Source of the DNA: Robinsoniella peoriensis
GTDB taxonomy: Bacteria; Bacillota; Clostridia; Lachnospirales; Lachnospiraceae
Length of the DNA: 64,000 nucleotides
Assembly: GCF_042680125.1 (NCBI RefSeq)
Contig: NZ_JBHTNY010000007.1
Direction: 5' to 3' (one strand)
In this document: positions 51,771 through 63,600 of the stretch, in pieces
How the letters are laid out: each line of letters starts with the position of its first letter
Position numbering within the stretch: the stretch's first letter is position 1
The notes under the pieces: generated by a model
Told to the model about the DNA's origin: nothing
The model's database searches: none
What the model saw: only the letters and a program-made list of their open reading frames with translations
Translations under genes and position numbers: made by a program

Positions 51771-52327
51771 ATGATATCTGCTCCTTTCCCATCTGAAAAT
51801 AAAGCTCTTATTTTCTTCTTACCCCTGGATACACGATTATAAATAACTGCTTTTTTCAAGCCTGTTTCTTCACTAATTTCGTCCATTTCCTGCTCTTCTA
51901 CATATAACTTTAGAAATAATTCCCGGTCCTCCGGTGACAGGCAGGACAGCATCAGTTCCAGTTCATCTGAAATTTCCTGTTCCACTGTCTTTTGAATTGC
52001 CTCATCTTCTTTTACAATGACGACATCCTCCCAGTTTGAATTTTCCAGGTCTTTGGCATATTTTCTCAGATAATCAATTGCTTTATATCTGGCAATTCCT
52101 GCCGCCCAGTTTTTAAAGGTATTTTTTTCTTCCTCAAAGTAAGAAATATTATTCCAGATCCCTAAGAGAACGTCATTTAAACATTCCTCCTGATAATCTT
52201 TCAAAGCATACATGTGTTTTCCAATCACAGACTTTAAAAGTCCTCCATACTGGTCTATGATATACATAAGAGCTTTTTCGTTTCTTTTTTTTAATTGTTC
52301 AATAAAATTGTCTTCTCTTATTTTCAT
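51767..52327 (-). CDS. ECF-type sigma-70 family factor
   Basis: The 186-residue protein has sigma region 2 (DYQEECLNDVLLGIWNNISYFEEEKNTFKNWAAGIARYKAIDYLRK) and region 4 (CLSPEDRELFLKLYVEEQEMDEISEETGLKKAVIYNRVSRGKKKI). I place the start at 52327 because a GGGGG stretch precedes it at ribosome-site distance; the ATG at 52339 lies inside that stretch. It is co-transcribed with its anti-sigma gene. Confidence 0.88.
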   Translation of the reverse strand: MKIREDNFIEQLKKRNEKALMYIIDQYGGLLKSVIGKHMYALKDYQEECLNDVLLGIWNNISYFEEEKNTFKNWAAGIARYKAIDYLRKYAKDLENSNWEDVVIVKEDEAIQKTVEQEISDELELMLSCLSPEDRELFLKLYVEEQEMDEISEETGLKKAVIYNRVSRGKKKIRALFSDGKGADII

Positions 52328-52339
52328 TTTTTCCCCCAT

Positions 52340-52589
52340 GGATTTATTGCAAGCTTGCCAGAACGTGTTTTATAATTGCCATGTCCGAAATGTACGATTC
52401 GGTTTTAAATGCAAACATGCTCCTGTAATACTATTTAAATATGATATATGAAAAAATTGATCTTCCATATATTTTTTCTGACCGGTCAGGTAAGCTTACG
52501 TATTACCTGTTACACTTATTATTTCGTATTGGCTTAGGTAAATTCTATCAATATCATAACATTTTTTTTAATTTTTGTTTTAACCGATA
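52340..52589. other. Intergenic region with palindrome
   Basis: Upstream of the ECF sigma gene there is a perfect 12-bp palindrome CTGACCGGTCAG (52478-52489), a possible operator. Otherwise AT-rich sequence without recognised genes. I could not place a convincing promoter, which would fit autoregulation by the ECF sigma itself. Confidence 0.45.
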
Positions 52590-52627
52590 AAAAAGCCATC
52601 AAATCTTACGTGATTTGATAGCTTTTT
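52590..52627 (-). terminator. Terminator of the oligo-1,6-glucosidase gene
   Basis: AAAAGC and ATCAAATC pair with GATTTGAT and GCTTTT (52590-52627). The minus strand ends in GGCTTTTTTATC. It is about 100 nt after the stop codon. Confidence 0.8.
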
Positions 52628-52731
52628 ACTGCTTTTATATGAATCTAATTTGTTATATCTAAATATTTATCGATTCTGTTTTATCTTGAATATTACATTT
52701 TAAACATTTATATTAATGACTTTCCTTTAAC

Positions 52732-54393
52732 TTATGCTTTGCACAAAACTGCAATTGCCTCATAAGGCTGAAGTACACCGGTTTTATGCTCTTTGTAATT
52801 AGATATTAACTCCTTGCCATCTTCTAATCCCCGGAACAAATCACATGCCTGAACTTCTTTTGTAAAGTTACATGCGACTACAATTTTTTCACCTTCCCAA
52901 AGCCTTTCGTAAGCATAAATGTGATCGTCCTCTTCCAAAAGCGGATTAAATCTGCCATGAACCATGATCTCATTTTCTTTTCTCAGGCGGATCAGTTTTT
53001 TATAGTAGTTATATACACTGTCTTTCTCTGCCATTTCAGCTTCCGCATTGATTTCCAGGTAATTTTTATTAACTTTAATCCATGGCGTACCTGTCGTGAA
53101 CCCTGCATTCTCTTTCGTGTTCCACTGCATAGGGGTTCTGGCATTGTCACGGCTGATTTCTTTTAAGCAATTCATCATTTCTTCTTTGCCGGCAAGACCA
53201 TTCTCGGTATATTCATGATAAGCATTGATGCTTTCAATATCACGATAGTCTTCTAACTTGCTGAAGTATGCATTTGTCATTCCCAGTTCTTCACCCTGGT
53301 AAATATATGGAGTTCCTTTCATCATATGAAGGCAGGTAGCCAGCATTTTTGCGGATACTTCACGGTACATAGGACTGTCATCGCCAAATCTGGATACGGC
53401 TCTTGGCTGGTCATGGTTATCCCAGAATAAACTGTTCCAAGCCTTTCCTTCCAGATTAATCTGCCATCTGTTCATTGCTTCCCGCAAATCTTTTAAAGGT
53501 ACCTCTTTTGCAGACCATTTTCCGATTCTGTGGTCTCCCAGTTCCACATGTTCAAACTGAAATACCATGTTTAATTCTCCGGTTGTTTCTCCGGCATATT
53601 TTTTTGCTTCCTCTATGGTAACACCTGCTGCTTCACCAACGGTCATAATATCATATTTAGACAATACTTCCTGATTCATCTCTCTGAGATATTCATGTAC
53701 ATGAGGTCCATTACATACAAATGGGCCATTGTCTCCATAAAGTCCGTTTCTCACTTCACCATCCGGGAATGCCGGGTCCTTAGAAATCATGCTGATTACA
53801 TCCATACGGAAGCCATCGATTCCTTTTTCGCACCACCAGGACATCATATCGAATACTTCCTTACGAACCTGTGGGTTTTCCCAGTTGAGATCCGGCTGTT
53901 TTTTGGAAAAGCAATGCAGGAAATACATATCCGTTTCTTTATCATATTCCCATGCAGAACCTCCAAAACATCCGCCCCAGTTATTCGGCTCTTTGCCGTT
54001 TTTACCTTCTTTCCAGATGTAATAATCACGGTACTGGTTATCTTTGCTCTTTTTGCTTTCTACAAACCACTGATGCTCATCGGAAGTATGGTTTACCACC
54101 AGATCCATAACGATTTTTATTCCGCGTTTATGAGCCTCAGACAGCATCCTGTCATAATCCTCCATGGTTCCAAAGTCACTCATGATCGCCTGATAATCAG
54201 AAATATCATATCCATTATCATCGTTTGGGGACTGATAGACCGGTGAGAGCCAGATTACATCAACGCCCAGGTCCTGCAGATAGTCCAGGTGTTCCGTTAT
54301 TCCATTTAAATCTCCGATTCCATCTCCATTGCTGTCAGCAAAGCTTCTTGGATAAATTTGATAAACTACGCTTTCTTTCCACCACTGTTTCAT
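52732..54393 (-). CDS. malL: Oligo-1,6-glucosidase (GH13)
   Basis: The 553-residue GH13 enzyme has nucleophile Asp198 in GFRMDVIS, acid/base Glu254 in TVGEAAGV and the transition-state Asp in NHDQPR. Val199 directly after the nucleophile is the residue linked to alpha-1,6 specificity; alpha-1,4 enzymes have Thr or Ala there. The sequence closely follows Bacillus oligo-1,6-glucosidase across FQFEHVELGDH and MLATCLHMMKGTPYIYQGEE. No signal peptide. Trehalose-6-phosphate hydrolase is a less likely alternative. A LacI gene lies just upstream. Confidence 0.88.
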   Translation of the reverse strand: MKQWWKESVVYQIYPRSFADSNGDGIGDLNGITEHLDYLQDLGVDVIWLSPVYQSPNDDNGYDISDYQAIMSDFGTMEDYDRMLSEAHKRGIKIVMDLVVNHTSDEHQWFVESKKSKDNQYRDYYIWKEGKNGKEPNNWGGCFGGSAWEYDKETDMYFLHCFSKKQPDLNWENPQVRKEVFDMMSWWCEKGIDGFRMDVISMISKDPAFPDGEVRNGLYGDNGPFVCNGPHVHEYLREMNQEVLSKYDIMTVGEAAGVTIEEAKKYAGETTGELNMVFQFEHVELGDHRIGKWSAKEVPLKDLREAMNRWQINLEGKAWNSLFWDNHDQPRAVSRFGDDSPMYREVSAKMLATCLHMMKGTPYIYQGEELGMTNAYFSKLEDYRDIESINAYHEYTENGLAGKEEMMNCLKEISRDNARTPMQWNTKENAGFTTGTPWIKVNKNYLEINAEAEMAEKDSVYNYYKKLIRLRKENEIMVHGRFNPLLEEDDHIYAYERLWEGEKIVVACNFTKEVQACDLFRGLEDGKELISNYKEHKTGVLQPYEAIAVLCKA

Positions 54394-54450
54394 GTTTTTC
54401 CTCCATCTATTGACTCATAATTGTACAGTTTACTTCTTTTTTCTGAGTTC

Positions 54451-54497
54451 ATCATATCATCGGAAATGCTGGAGCGTCAATAGGTTTCGTGCGAAAC
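54451..54497 (-). promoter_or_regulatory. Promoter and operator of the GH13 gene
   Basis: On the minus strand TTGACG (+ 54475-54480), 18-nt spacer and TATGAT (+ 54451-54456). The palindrome GTTTCGTGCGAAAC (54484-54497) lies just upstream of the -35. This is a typical LacI-family site and may be bound by the regulator encoded at 54664-55683. Confidence 0.65.
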
Positions 54498-54584
54498 TAT
54501 ATATTATAACAATACTTTATTATTTGCTTTATGCATATTATACAAAACGACAAAATCAAAAAACAGCCTGCCATAACATGGAAC

Positions 54585-54628
54585 TGCCCCCAATAAGTCA
54601 AATCACAAAGTCCAACTTATTGGGGGCA
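54585..54628. other. Perfect 14-bp inverted repeat between the GH13 and LacI genes
   Basis: TGCCCCCAATAAGT (54585-54598) pairs with ACTTATTGGGGGCA (54615-54628), loop 16 nt. No T run follows on either strand. It lies 36 nt after the LacI-type regulator stop codon, so it may stabilise or end that transcript. Confidence 0.6.
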
Positions 54629-54663
54629 CATCAGATTTCTATTACAGTAAACTGTTTTAACAT

Positions 54664-55683
54664 TTATTTCCCGGATCTGTCCCGGACGGAATCCCGGATT
54701 ACCAGTTTAACCGGCAGCCGGGTATCTTTATTTTCCACTGTTTTATTTTCCATTACCTGAAGGAGACGTTCAAATGCCAGTGCCACCTTTTTTCTGTTTT
54801 CCTGCCGTACCGTTGTCAGCTTAGGGCGTACTACTCTTGCAAGCATATTATCATCAAATCCAACCACCGAGATCTGGTCCGGTATTCCAATGCCCCTGTC
54901 ATGGCATTCATTTATAAATTCCACTGCCAGATAATCCGCAGCAAAGAAAAGAGCCTGTGCTTTAAGGAAACGGGGCATCATCTCCCGGTATGTACAAAGG
55001 CGCACCGTTTCATAATGAGAAAGCAGAATGCGCCTGTTATCCATGCATAAAACCCCTGCTTCCTCCAATGCTTTTTGCATTCCCATCCAGCGGTATGCAT
55101 CTGCATTTTCCTCGTACTCCGCCAGATAGAGGGGATCACGGTATCCCATATCCAGCAGATATTTTCCAGCCAGATATCCTCCGTGAAAATCATCGATTCC
55201 AATATTCACCATATCATGGGATTTGTCCTGATAGATATCAATTGTTACCATCGGTTTATTTAACTTTTTCTGCAGCTTCAGATAATCTTTTTCCGAATAA
55301 GCAAACAGAATCAGCCCATCCACATTCCATCTGGACGCTATATTAATTACGTTTTCCTGATTTTCACCGCCGATCAGCATCAAATAATAGCCGTGGCGTT
55401 CCACTATTTCATGTAATGCCCCAGTCATCTCGCTGACAAAAGGATCTCCGATAGCCGTATTCCCATGGGCCTTTTCATATCCGATCACAAGTCCGATAAG
55501 TTTTGACTTCTGATTGGTCAGTATCAGGGAACCCATATTTGGAACATATTCTGCTTCTTTTAATAGCGCTGTAATCTTCTGAATTGTTTCTGGTGACACT
55601 TTTTTCGTTTTCCCATGCAATACATTGGAAACCGTTGTCCGGCTCACCCCCACCATATCTGCAATGTCCTGTAATCTTACCAT
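54664..55683 (-). CDS. LacI family transcriptional regulator
   Basis: The 339-residue protein has the HTH VRLQDIADMVGVSRTTVSNVLHGKTKKVSPE and a sugar-binding effector domain. The start at 55683 is favoured because GGGGGATAG precedes it and the HTH begins at once. It lies just upstream of the GH13 gene and probably represses it through the GTTTCG..CGAAAC palindrome. Downstream of the MBL gene by 38 nt, so it may share that transcript. Confidence 0.83.
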   Translation of the reverse strand: MVRLQDIADMVGVSRTTVSNVLHGKTKKVSPETIQKITALLKEAEYVPNMGSLILTNQKSKLIGLVIGYEKAHGNTAIGDPFVSEMTGALHEIVERHGYYLMLIGGENQENVINIASRWNVDGLILFAYSEKDYLKLQKKLNKPMVTIDIYQDKSHDMVNIGIDDFHGGYLAGKYLLDMGYRDPLYLAEYEENADAYRWMGMQKALEEAGVLCMDNRRILLSHYETVRLCTYREMMPRFLKAQALFFAADYLAVEFINECHDRGIGIPDQISVVGFDDNMLARVVRPKLTTVRQENRKKVALAFERLLQVMENKTVENKDTRLPVKLVIRDSVRDRSGK

Positions 55684-55721
55684 ATCTATCCCCCTGATTA
55701 GCAAAATCTTAAAGGCCAATC

Positions 55722-56423
55722 CTAAACAATCAGAAATTCCTGTCCTTCATAGGCGATATCGTATATTTTAGAACGGTAACTCTCTGACTCTTTCATTTCT
55801 TTTATTCGTTTGATCACACTGTAATCTTCCCAGAAATGCATGGGAAATACTGCTTTTACATCCGTTACGGTTCTTAAAAAATAATCCATACCCTGATAAA
55901 ATTCCCCTTCTTGTCTTCCATCCAGCGGGAGAAATGCAGCATCAATTTCTTTATCTTTTATTCCGTCTACGATCTTCCGATAGACTCTGCGCATTTTTTC
56001 ATTCCAGTCATCCGGCTCCAAGGTCCAGGTCCAGTCATTTAAATCCCCCGCATGATAAATGGTCTTTCCACCGGCGGTTACAAGAAATGCAACGCCTTCA
56101 TCCGTGGAATGAAAGGTTTCTACCACAAGATCTCCTATCCTTTCTTCCATGTTTTTTCCCAGAAAAGTTGTTTTGGAAAGGAATTCTGCCGGAACCTGCT
56201 TCGTTTTGATATCGGATGAAAGAATATAGCAGATATTAGGATGAACTTTTTCAAGTTCAAAAATCACCCTGGAAAAATGGTCTCCATGCCGATGGCTTGC
56301 AAATACATAAAGGGGCTTTTCTTCTGATAAATCCGGGACTTTCCCCTGGAAATAATCAAACAATAGATAAAACTCCGAACCTTCAACTAAAAATGAACTG
56401 TGATGTATATAGGTGATTTTCAT
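55722..56423 (-). CDS. MBL-fold metallohydrolase
   Basis: The 233-residue protein has metallo-beta-lactamase motifs: FASHRHGDHFS (H-x-H-x-D-H-like), HAGDLNDW and MHFWEDYS. It resembles UlaG/RNase Z-like cytoplasmic hydrolases. The ATG at 56423 is used because GGAGG directly precedes it; an ATG at 56435 overlaps that site. Substrate unknown. Confidence 0.78.
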   Translation of the reverse strand: MKITYIHHSSFLVEGSEFYLLFDYFQGKVPDLSEEKPLYVFASHRHGDHFSRVIFELEKVHPNICYILSSDIKTKQVPAEFLSKTTFLGKNMEERIGDLVVETFHSTDEGVAFLVTAGGKTIYHAGDLNDWTWTLEPDDWNEKMRRVYRKIVDGIKDKEIDAAFLPLDGRQEGEFYQGMDYFLRTVTDVKAVFPMHFWEDYSVIKRIKEMKESESYRSKIYDIAYEGQEFLIV

Positions 56424-56497
56424 ACTTACCTCCATTCAGATCTTCAGAGCGTGTGTAATGCTCTGTGACCTCAAAAATATTTACGACTGCGTTAATA

Positions 56498-57349
56498 CTA
56501 AAATAATCCTCCAAACACCTGAATAACCACACCTGCCACAACCGAAATTCCGTACAGCAGTCCAACGATTTTCAAATTTTCTTTGGGGTTATGATTCATT
56601 TTTAATAACACTACCAGACCAATTCCCGCCCCGGTACACAGCCCGGATACGACGGATGCAAAACTGATTGCACCACTTAAATACAGCTCGGTCAGTATAA
56701 CCGATGAGGCACAATTTGGTATCATACCAATCAGTGCCGCTATGAAAGGCTGAATCAGGGAATCTTTTAGTAGATATTCGGAAAGCCTCTGGGCACCAAT
56801 CCAGTCCAATGCAACTTCCAGAACTAAATTAAACACCAATACATAGAGAAATATTTTTGCCGTATGGCGCAGGGCCGGCATTAAAATTCCGCCATGCCCT
56901 TCATGGCAGCCGCAGTGGTCACAGATTTCCCCGATTTCCTTCTTTCCTTCACTTCGGCTTCGAAAGAAAATGTCTACTCCATATCCGGCAACAACTGCTA
57001 TTATGATCTTCGTTATAATTAAATTGAGAATATCGGTTCCTCTGCCGGGATTGCCCATCAGGATCAGGATCGCCTCATCGGATGTAGCGATAAAGACTGC
57101 CAGCAGCGTTCCCAGTGTGATGATTCCTCCGGAATACAGATTTGCTGCAATAACAGAAAACCCGCACTGGGGAATACATCCCAGAACTGAGCCTGCTACC
57201 GGTCCTGCTTTGCCTACCTTATAAAGGGCTTTTTTCATAAATCCACTGGAGTAATGTTCTACTGCTTCTAAAATTAAAAAAGCTGCAAATAAAAATGGCA
57301 GCATCTGTAAACTATCAAAAAATGCTTCTCGTAATGCTTCTGTAAACAT
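56498..57349 (-). CDS. Putative manganese/heavy-metal permease (ArsP_2 type)
   Basis: The 283-residue membrane protein has two repeated units with motifs GCIPQCGFSVIAANLYSGG and GMIPNCASSVILTELYLSG. A His/Cys-rich loop HCGCHEGHGG near 143-152 could bind metal. It matches the putative manganese transporter family once named ArsP_2. No yybP-ykoY-type riboswitch was recognised in its 5' region; a TATAAT lies near 57470. Direction of transport is unknown. Confidence 0.72.
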   Translation of the reverse strand: MFTEALREAFFDSLQMLPFLFAAFLILEAVEHYSSGFMKKALYKVGKAGPVAGSVLGCIPQCGFSVIAANLYSGGIITLGTLLAVFIATSDEAILILMGNPGRGTDILNLIITKIIIAVVAGYGVDIFFRSRSEGKKEIGEICDHCGCHEGHGGILMPALRHTAKIFLYVLVFNLVLEVALDWIGAQRLSEYLLKDSLIQPFIAALIGMIPNCASSVILTELYLSGAISFASVVSGLCTGAGIGLVVLLKMNHNPKENLKIVGLLYGISVVAGVVIQVFGGLF

Positions 57350-57554
57350 ATTCCCTCACTGTCTTCCTACCGGTTATGCATCTTACAATGCCCTGCACGG
57401 TATTACGGCAACACGAAAATTTAAATGCCGCATCTTATTTATTATATTCACCATATCCGTGAAGCATTATACCATATTTGCCCAGATATTGCTATGATAT
57501 TTACGTTCACTTAATGATAAGTTTTTTTCCATAAGCCTGTATCCGTGTGAACCA

Positions 57555-57603
57555 GAAAAAGCGTCTCTGCCGGCGCTGCAACACGCCGGCAATAGACGCT
57601 TTC
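57555..57603 (-). terminator. Terminator of the sialidase gene
   Basis: AGCGTCT (57560-57566) pairs with AGACGCT (57594-57600), with an inner GCCGGCG/CGCCGGC stem. The minus strand ends in GACGCTTTTTCTGG. It lies 10 nt after the stop codon. Confidence 0.9.
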
Positions 57604-57611
57604 CCTGTCAC

Positions 57612-60600
57612 TTACTTATTTTCTAACCTTATTTTCTCAACGGAACTGTATTTTCCAAAAACTCTCTTTCCTGCAGAATCAATTTTGTATGCCCTTACTT
57701 TTACATAATAAGTCCTGCCGGTCTTGAGATTTTGGATCAGCGGATTTGTTCTGCCGGTGCGTATCCTGGTCATAGATTTCCTGAAATCTTTACTGGTACT
57801 ATATTTAACCAGATATCCATCTGCCCCGCTGGTTTTTCCAAATCTTACCCGTATTCTGTCTTTTCCCGAAGTTTTTAACGTCAGGGATTTTACCCTGTCA
57901 ACGCTGATCTTTTTCCATTTGGCGTATACGGTAATATTCTTTTTCGTTCCTTTCTTTATTTCCTTTATTTTGTTTTTATAGTTCTTATCGGTATACCAGC
58001 CTGCAAACGTGTATCCTTTTCTTGCTGCTTTTTTTAATTTTGTGGTTTCATTTGTCAGAAAAACTGATGGATTGGATGTGGCATTTTTGCCTTTGTTTAA
58101 TTTATAGGTTACCCCATAGCCAATCCTTACCCTGCAGCTGGCTTTCACATTGCTGCCGTCTCTTGACTCGGCAGTAATAACCGCTGTTCCTGGTGCTTTT
58201 GCCGTTATTCTGCCCTTGCTGTCCACAACGGCTGCTTTTTCATTGGAAGATGTCCACATTACCGCTATCTCATCCGCATTGGAAGGGGACACCTTTGCAG
58301 TGAGTTTTACCTTTTTCCCTTTAGCAAGACGTATATCCTTCTTATTCAGTGTAATCTTATCCACTTTTACCGGATTCTTCTGATACGTTGCTTTCACAAC
58401 CAGGTTTCCCTGCACATTTGTATAAGCTTTATCCCACCCCATAAATGTATAGCCTGCTATGGAAGGCGGATTTGGCGCTGTGGCATCTTTGCCTTTCTCC
58501 ACGGTTTCTTCTTTCAGAAGCTTTCCGTCCCGGTCTAAGAATCTTACGGTATATTTTACAGACGGGACAGCAATTTCCTTATACTCTGCCATGACATCCA
58601 GATTGCTCTGTACATTCGTATAGTCTTTGTCCCATCCGATAAATTCATATCCTTCTATCTCAGGTGGGTTTGGCGCTGTGGCATCTTTGCCTTTTTCCAC
58701 ATTTTGATCCTTTAACAGATTCCCATCTTTTCCAAGGAAACGGACGGTAAATGTCTCGGTTGGAGGATTTACGGCTTCCTGAAACTCTGCCATAAAGTGC
58801 AGCGTCTTGCCTGCAAATGCAGTTTCCCCTCCCTGCTGGAAGGCAAAGTCTGCTTCTGTGCTGACTTCTGCTTTGTCTAACGTCCATCTGACAAATTCGT
58901 AACCTTCATTGGCATCTGCATGGATGGTATAAGTATCATTTTGTTTGGATATGGAAGTTTTTCCGCCTGCCGCATTCTGAGTGCCTGCCAATATCTGAGA
59001 TTCATAGGCATCCTGCGTCAGTTTACTCACAGAATAAGTATTATACCGGATTTTATCCAGGAACTGTCTCGTATTCCCCTGCTCATACAAGATCCCCACA
59101 TCTGCGTTTGGCAGCTGGGTCAGGCAGGAATATGCAAAATAAACTCCTGTTTTCGTCACATCAAACTGGTATTTCCAGTCAATTTCCGGATATTCCTCCC
59201 CATTCGATATGTCATCATTTATTAAACCGATACGGATTACGCCGTGTCTTCTGGAGGACTCTACAGGTGCGGATAATATGACTGCACGTTTTCCATCTAT
59301 ATAACCATCATAATTGATTACAGACAGCTGGCATCCGGAACCGCTTGCCAGCAGAAGCCTGTCATCTAACGCTCCGTTTGTCCATGTCTCTCCTCCGTCT
59401 TTGCTGTAGGCGGTGGCAATTCTGCTTTTGACTGTTCTTGCAAATACCTGCAGGGTACCGCCTGGAAGTTCAATTAACTGGGATTCACTCATGGAACCTA
59501 CGGTTGCCCGGTCAAATTGCGGGCTTCCACCCAGCTTCCAGGTTTCGCCATGATCATCGCTGTAAATGGTATGACACCACTGATCTCCATTTACATATTC
59601 ATAGACCTGGAATAGCAGCCGTCCCTTATGTTCTCCATCTACAATCTGTATTCCTCTGCCTGGTCCTACACCTAAGAATCCCATGTCATCCGTCTTCACC
59701 ATGCCATTTAAATTCACAGGATCTGACCATGTCTTTCCCTGATCATCACTGTATTTCAGATAGAGATAAGAGGTCCGCAGAACCTGGAAGACAGATGTGT
59801 CATACATCACATTCATAGCTACATCCTGATCCGTTGTGACTGTTGTAATAGTATCATTATTGTATTCAATATCCTTTTGTTTTACAGTTAACGGCTCACC
59901 ATTTTTAAGTACTTCAAAATTTCCGTTTAATGAATATTCCGTAGGTGCTCCGTTCTGATCGTAAATTACATTATTTTCCCGAACGGTATAATTATATTCG
60001 GTCTCTCCTGCTTTCTTTAGCTTCAGATATTTCTTACCATCTACCAGCGTATAACCACTGCCTTTCTGTGCTGACAAGGTGCCGGTTGCACTTGGGAATG
60101 CATCCACCAGGATAAAAATTCTTCCATCGGAATTGATGGTGCGGTCTTCTAAGAGTGCCGGATCGATAAATGCTGCGCTTCCGGCAACTGAAACAGAGGA
60201 TCCTTCTTTAAATATCTGACCATTATCTGCAAAGTCATCAAAATGGAATGGAAGTATTCCCTCTGACCAGCTTCTGCCGCCGTCCGTGCTGGTACTGACT
60301 GCGGTATCTAGATTATTCGGAGCATCCTGGGTTCCTCCAAACCTCGCATCAATGGCTGAAATAACGGTTCCCTGCATAGTTGTCAGCATAGCCGGTATTC
60401 TGAAATAAGAAGAACCGGTCGCATCATTTGAGTGGAATGGTGGGTCTAACTGTTCATATCCTTCCACTTTAGTCATAGACTTACATGTTTCTTCATTCAG
60501 CGGTACCCCATAATATTGCAGTTTTTCCATACTGCCTGCATAGGTATATTTCACAGCACCGCCTCGCATGGTAGCACCAATCGTTACGGTATTCAGATGA

Positions 60601-63600
60601 GGCATATCAGACAGATATTTATACCCTCCAAGGACGGATGCTGCAAGTTCGAATTCCAGCTTGCCATTTACAAAGAGCTGATAGCTTCCTTTCTCTTTAT
60701 CTGCCCGGAAAATCACTTTATTCTGTTCACCAATTCTGATTACTCCTGTTTTTAGTAATTCCGCCCCTTTGTAATCAAATACAGGATCTCCCTTTTGATT
60801 TCGGATTTCCACACCCAGGTTTTCCCCGCTGGTATAAACATGCATATGGGTATTCTGGGCGGCAGTTGCGGTATCATCCCCCAGTGAAACGCTGAACAGG
60901 GACTGAATAGATGCATTTGCAGAAGTAAAATCTACAAAAAGTGTTCCTTCCTCTAAATCTTTTATTTTCTCAATATATTTTCCTGTAAGATCAATTGGAT
61001 GTCCGCTCTCAATCTCCATTTTGCCTTCATCAATGATCAGATACCTGCCTAAGGCTTTGATTGTAAATACCTGTTCTTCCGAGATTTCTCCGATACTTGC
61101 TTTTACCCTTACCGAATAGGTATTGCCTTCTGTCAATGTTTCTTTTACTTTTAACTGGTCGCCTTCAATGACGAACTTATGATTATCGGTATCCTTTTCT
61201 CCCTGGCAAAGACTATATTCAGGTGTTCCTTCCGGTGCCAGCGCACTGACATAGAACGTCCCAGCCAATGCGGACGGTGTCAGGTCTGTGAGCTTTGCAG
61301 CCAAAAAGCCAAGTCCGATTACCACTTCCCCTTCTTTCAATTCTACTGTTTCTGTTTGAAACGTAACTGATTTACTGGTTTCCAGCAAGTCTGCCTTTAC
61401 CGTAACCTGATACGTCTTATTTACGGGTAAATTTCGAAGTGTTATCATCTTTTCCCCTTTTTTTGAAGAGGCAGCATATGTTTTACCATCGCAGACAGCC
61501 TGGATTTTAGTTACCCCAAAGGTACTACCATAAGTTTCTTCCAGAACTTTAATATCAACTGCAATTTTGTCTCCGGATGCAACTGCTCCTATTGCTTTGT
61601 CACTCTGCTCCTCCGTATGGGGAAGTTCGTATGACAGATTGCAGATAGGGCTGGTTTCATTATATAACCCGCATGCCCGGATCAACGACTGCGCCATATT
61701 CAACTGCCCATTTGGATTGGGATGAATGGTATCATTGTTCCAGTAGGTATTCTGCCACAAATACGCTCTTGTTTCTAATTCTTTGCTCCATTCTGTAAAA
61801 TGATCGTCTAGCAGTGCATTTTTTTCTGCTGCAACGGTGCGTATTACTTCCGCATATCTTGGAAGATTTACCGCCCTGTTTCCGGCTTCCGGCCTGAGCG
61901 GGTTTGGTGTCCGTAATACGGCAACAGCACCTTTGTCATGTATTTTATCTACGATACTTTCCAGATTTGCTTTATAGCGGTCTATTGGAACCGTTTCATT
62001 TGAAGCATCGTTCGTTCCAAGCATGACGATTACAACATCTGCATTGTATTTATCCAGTCTTTCGTTGGAATTTTCCTCCTGCTCCGCTGTGGTTGCACCT
62101 GATACAGCCGTATTAATTACCACATCATCTTTTCTGCCCAGTTCATCTTTTAAATATTTTTCAAATGTCTGATGGATGGAATCATAGCCTTTTGTGTGCA
62201 GGGCGCCGTGGGTTATGCTGTCACCTACGAATAACCAGGTTGCAGGTTTTTTATTTTCTACAATTTCTTTCATTTGTTTTTGAAGATCATTTAACTCAGT
62301 CTGCGTAACCGGTTTAATCTGGCCTTCATCTCCTTGCATTACAGTTCCTGTAACGGCTGCAAGCTGTGTATCCCCGTCTTCAGACTTCACAGTTATCGTA
62401 TAGCCTGCGCCTGTTGGGAGACCGCCAATCACTGCCTGCTTATTAATAAATCCGCCGCTTATGGTCTGATCCTCAATTAGCAGTTCATAACGCCACCCGG
62501 TAATGCCTTCGAATACCGAATCAGGGATATTTACTGTCAACTGTGTATCTGATGCCGTTACCCTTGGTGCTTCGCCGGAATAATCTGAAGGGGTCTTAAC
62601 TTTTCTCAAAGAGAAGTCTCCTTCGCTCACCGGAAATCCTTCTGCGGTACCGTAGGTCACTTTTGCAAATTGTTTTGCAATTTCCAGATGTCCTAATGCA
62701 TTTATTTTTCCCTGTTCATCCAGACAATTCTTTTTAAATGATTCATGGTCTGTATTCTTAAAATGGTCTGCTACCATAACTTTTGATTTCTGTGCATCGC
62801 TAAAGCCTTCGTATACCTCATGAACAGCCTCCGCGTAAGCAGCAGCCATTTGGTTCCGGCTTTCATCTGCCTGGACATAAGGTGTCTGAATAACCAGATA
62901 GCCTGTGCCATCACGCAGCCCAAGTGCTTTATCTGCCAGTGTCTGCAGGGATGCCTTAAATGCTTCCAGCCCTTCAGTTCCCGCCTGATAATCTTCTTCT
63001 CCTACCATCACGGCAAGCGCTCTCGGATCATATTTTCCAACCAGCTTCTCAAACTGGTCCTTTACATCTTCGATTGTATTTCCGGCTTTCCCGGTATTGA
63101 TCATATAGCGCTGGCGCCCCATAACACCACCATTTTTTGTCCAGCGTATATACTCTTCAAACTGCCCCACATAATTTCGGATTCCCTGGGTTTCGCCGTA
63201 ACCGCCTTCCACATCTGTTCCACCGGTAAATACCCAGGTATTATCTTTTGACTGGTCAAACATCTGCTCCGGTAAATCACATAATATTCCGCTTTCTGAC
63301 TTGGTTATCTCCAGTGTGTCTTCTAAACTGGCTGCTTCATCTGTTACCACTACGTAAGCAATCTCACCTTTAAAACCATTGGATACCGTCTGGGTATTGC
63401 CATTATAATAACCTCCTATGGTGAGCTGGTTTAAGTTCTGTACGGTTGAGAAAAATCCTTTATTGCTATCTCCCGTAAATTTCCCCCTGTCTACACCGTC
63501 AATTGCAAACCGGAAGACATATCCGCTGTCTGCCTGGGTCACCATCGCTGTATGCCACTCTCCGTCGGCATAATCAATTCCGGCAACAGATGCTCTGGTG

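Noticed and set aside
57350..57540. Manganese riboswitch (yybP-ykoY) upstream of the metal permease
   Set aside because: The family makes this plausible, but I could not find the conserved core in the leader.
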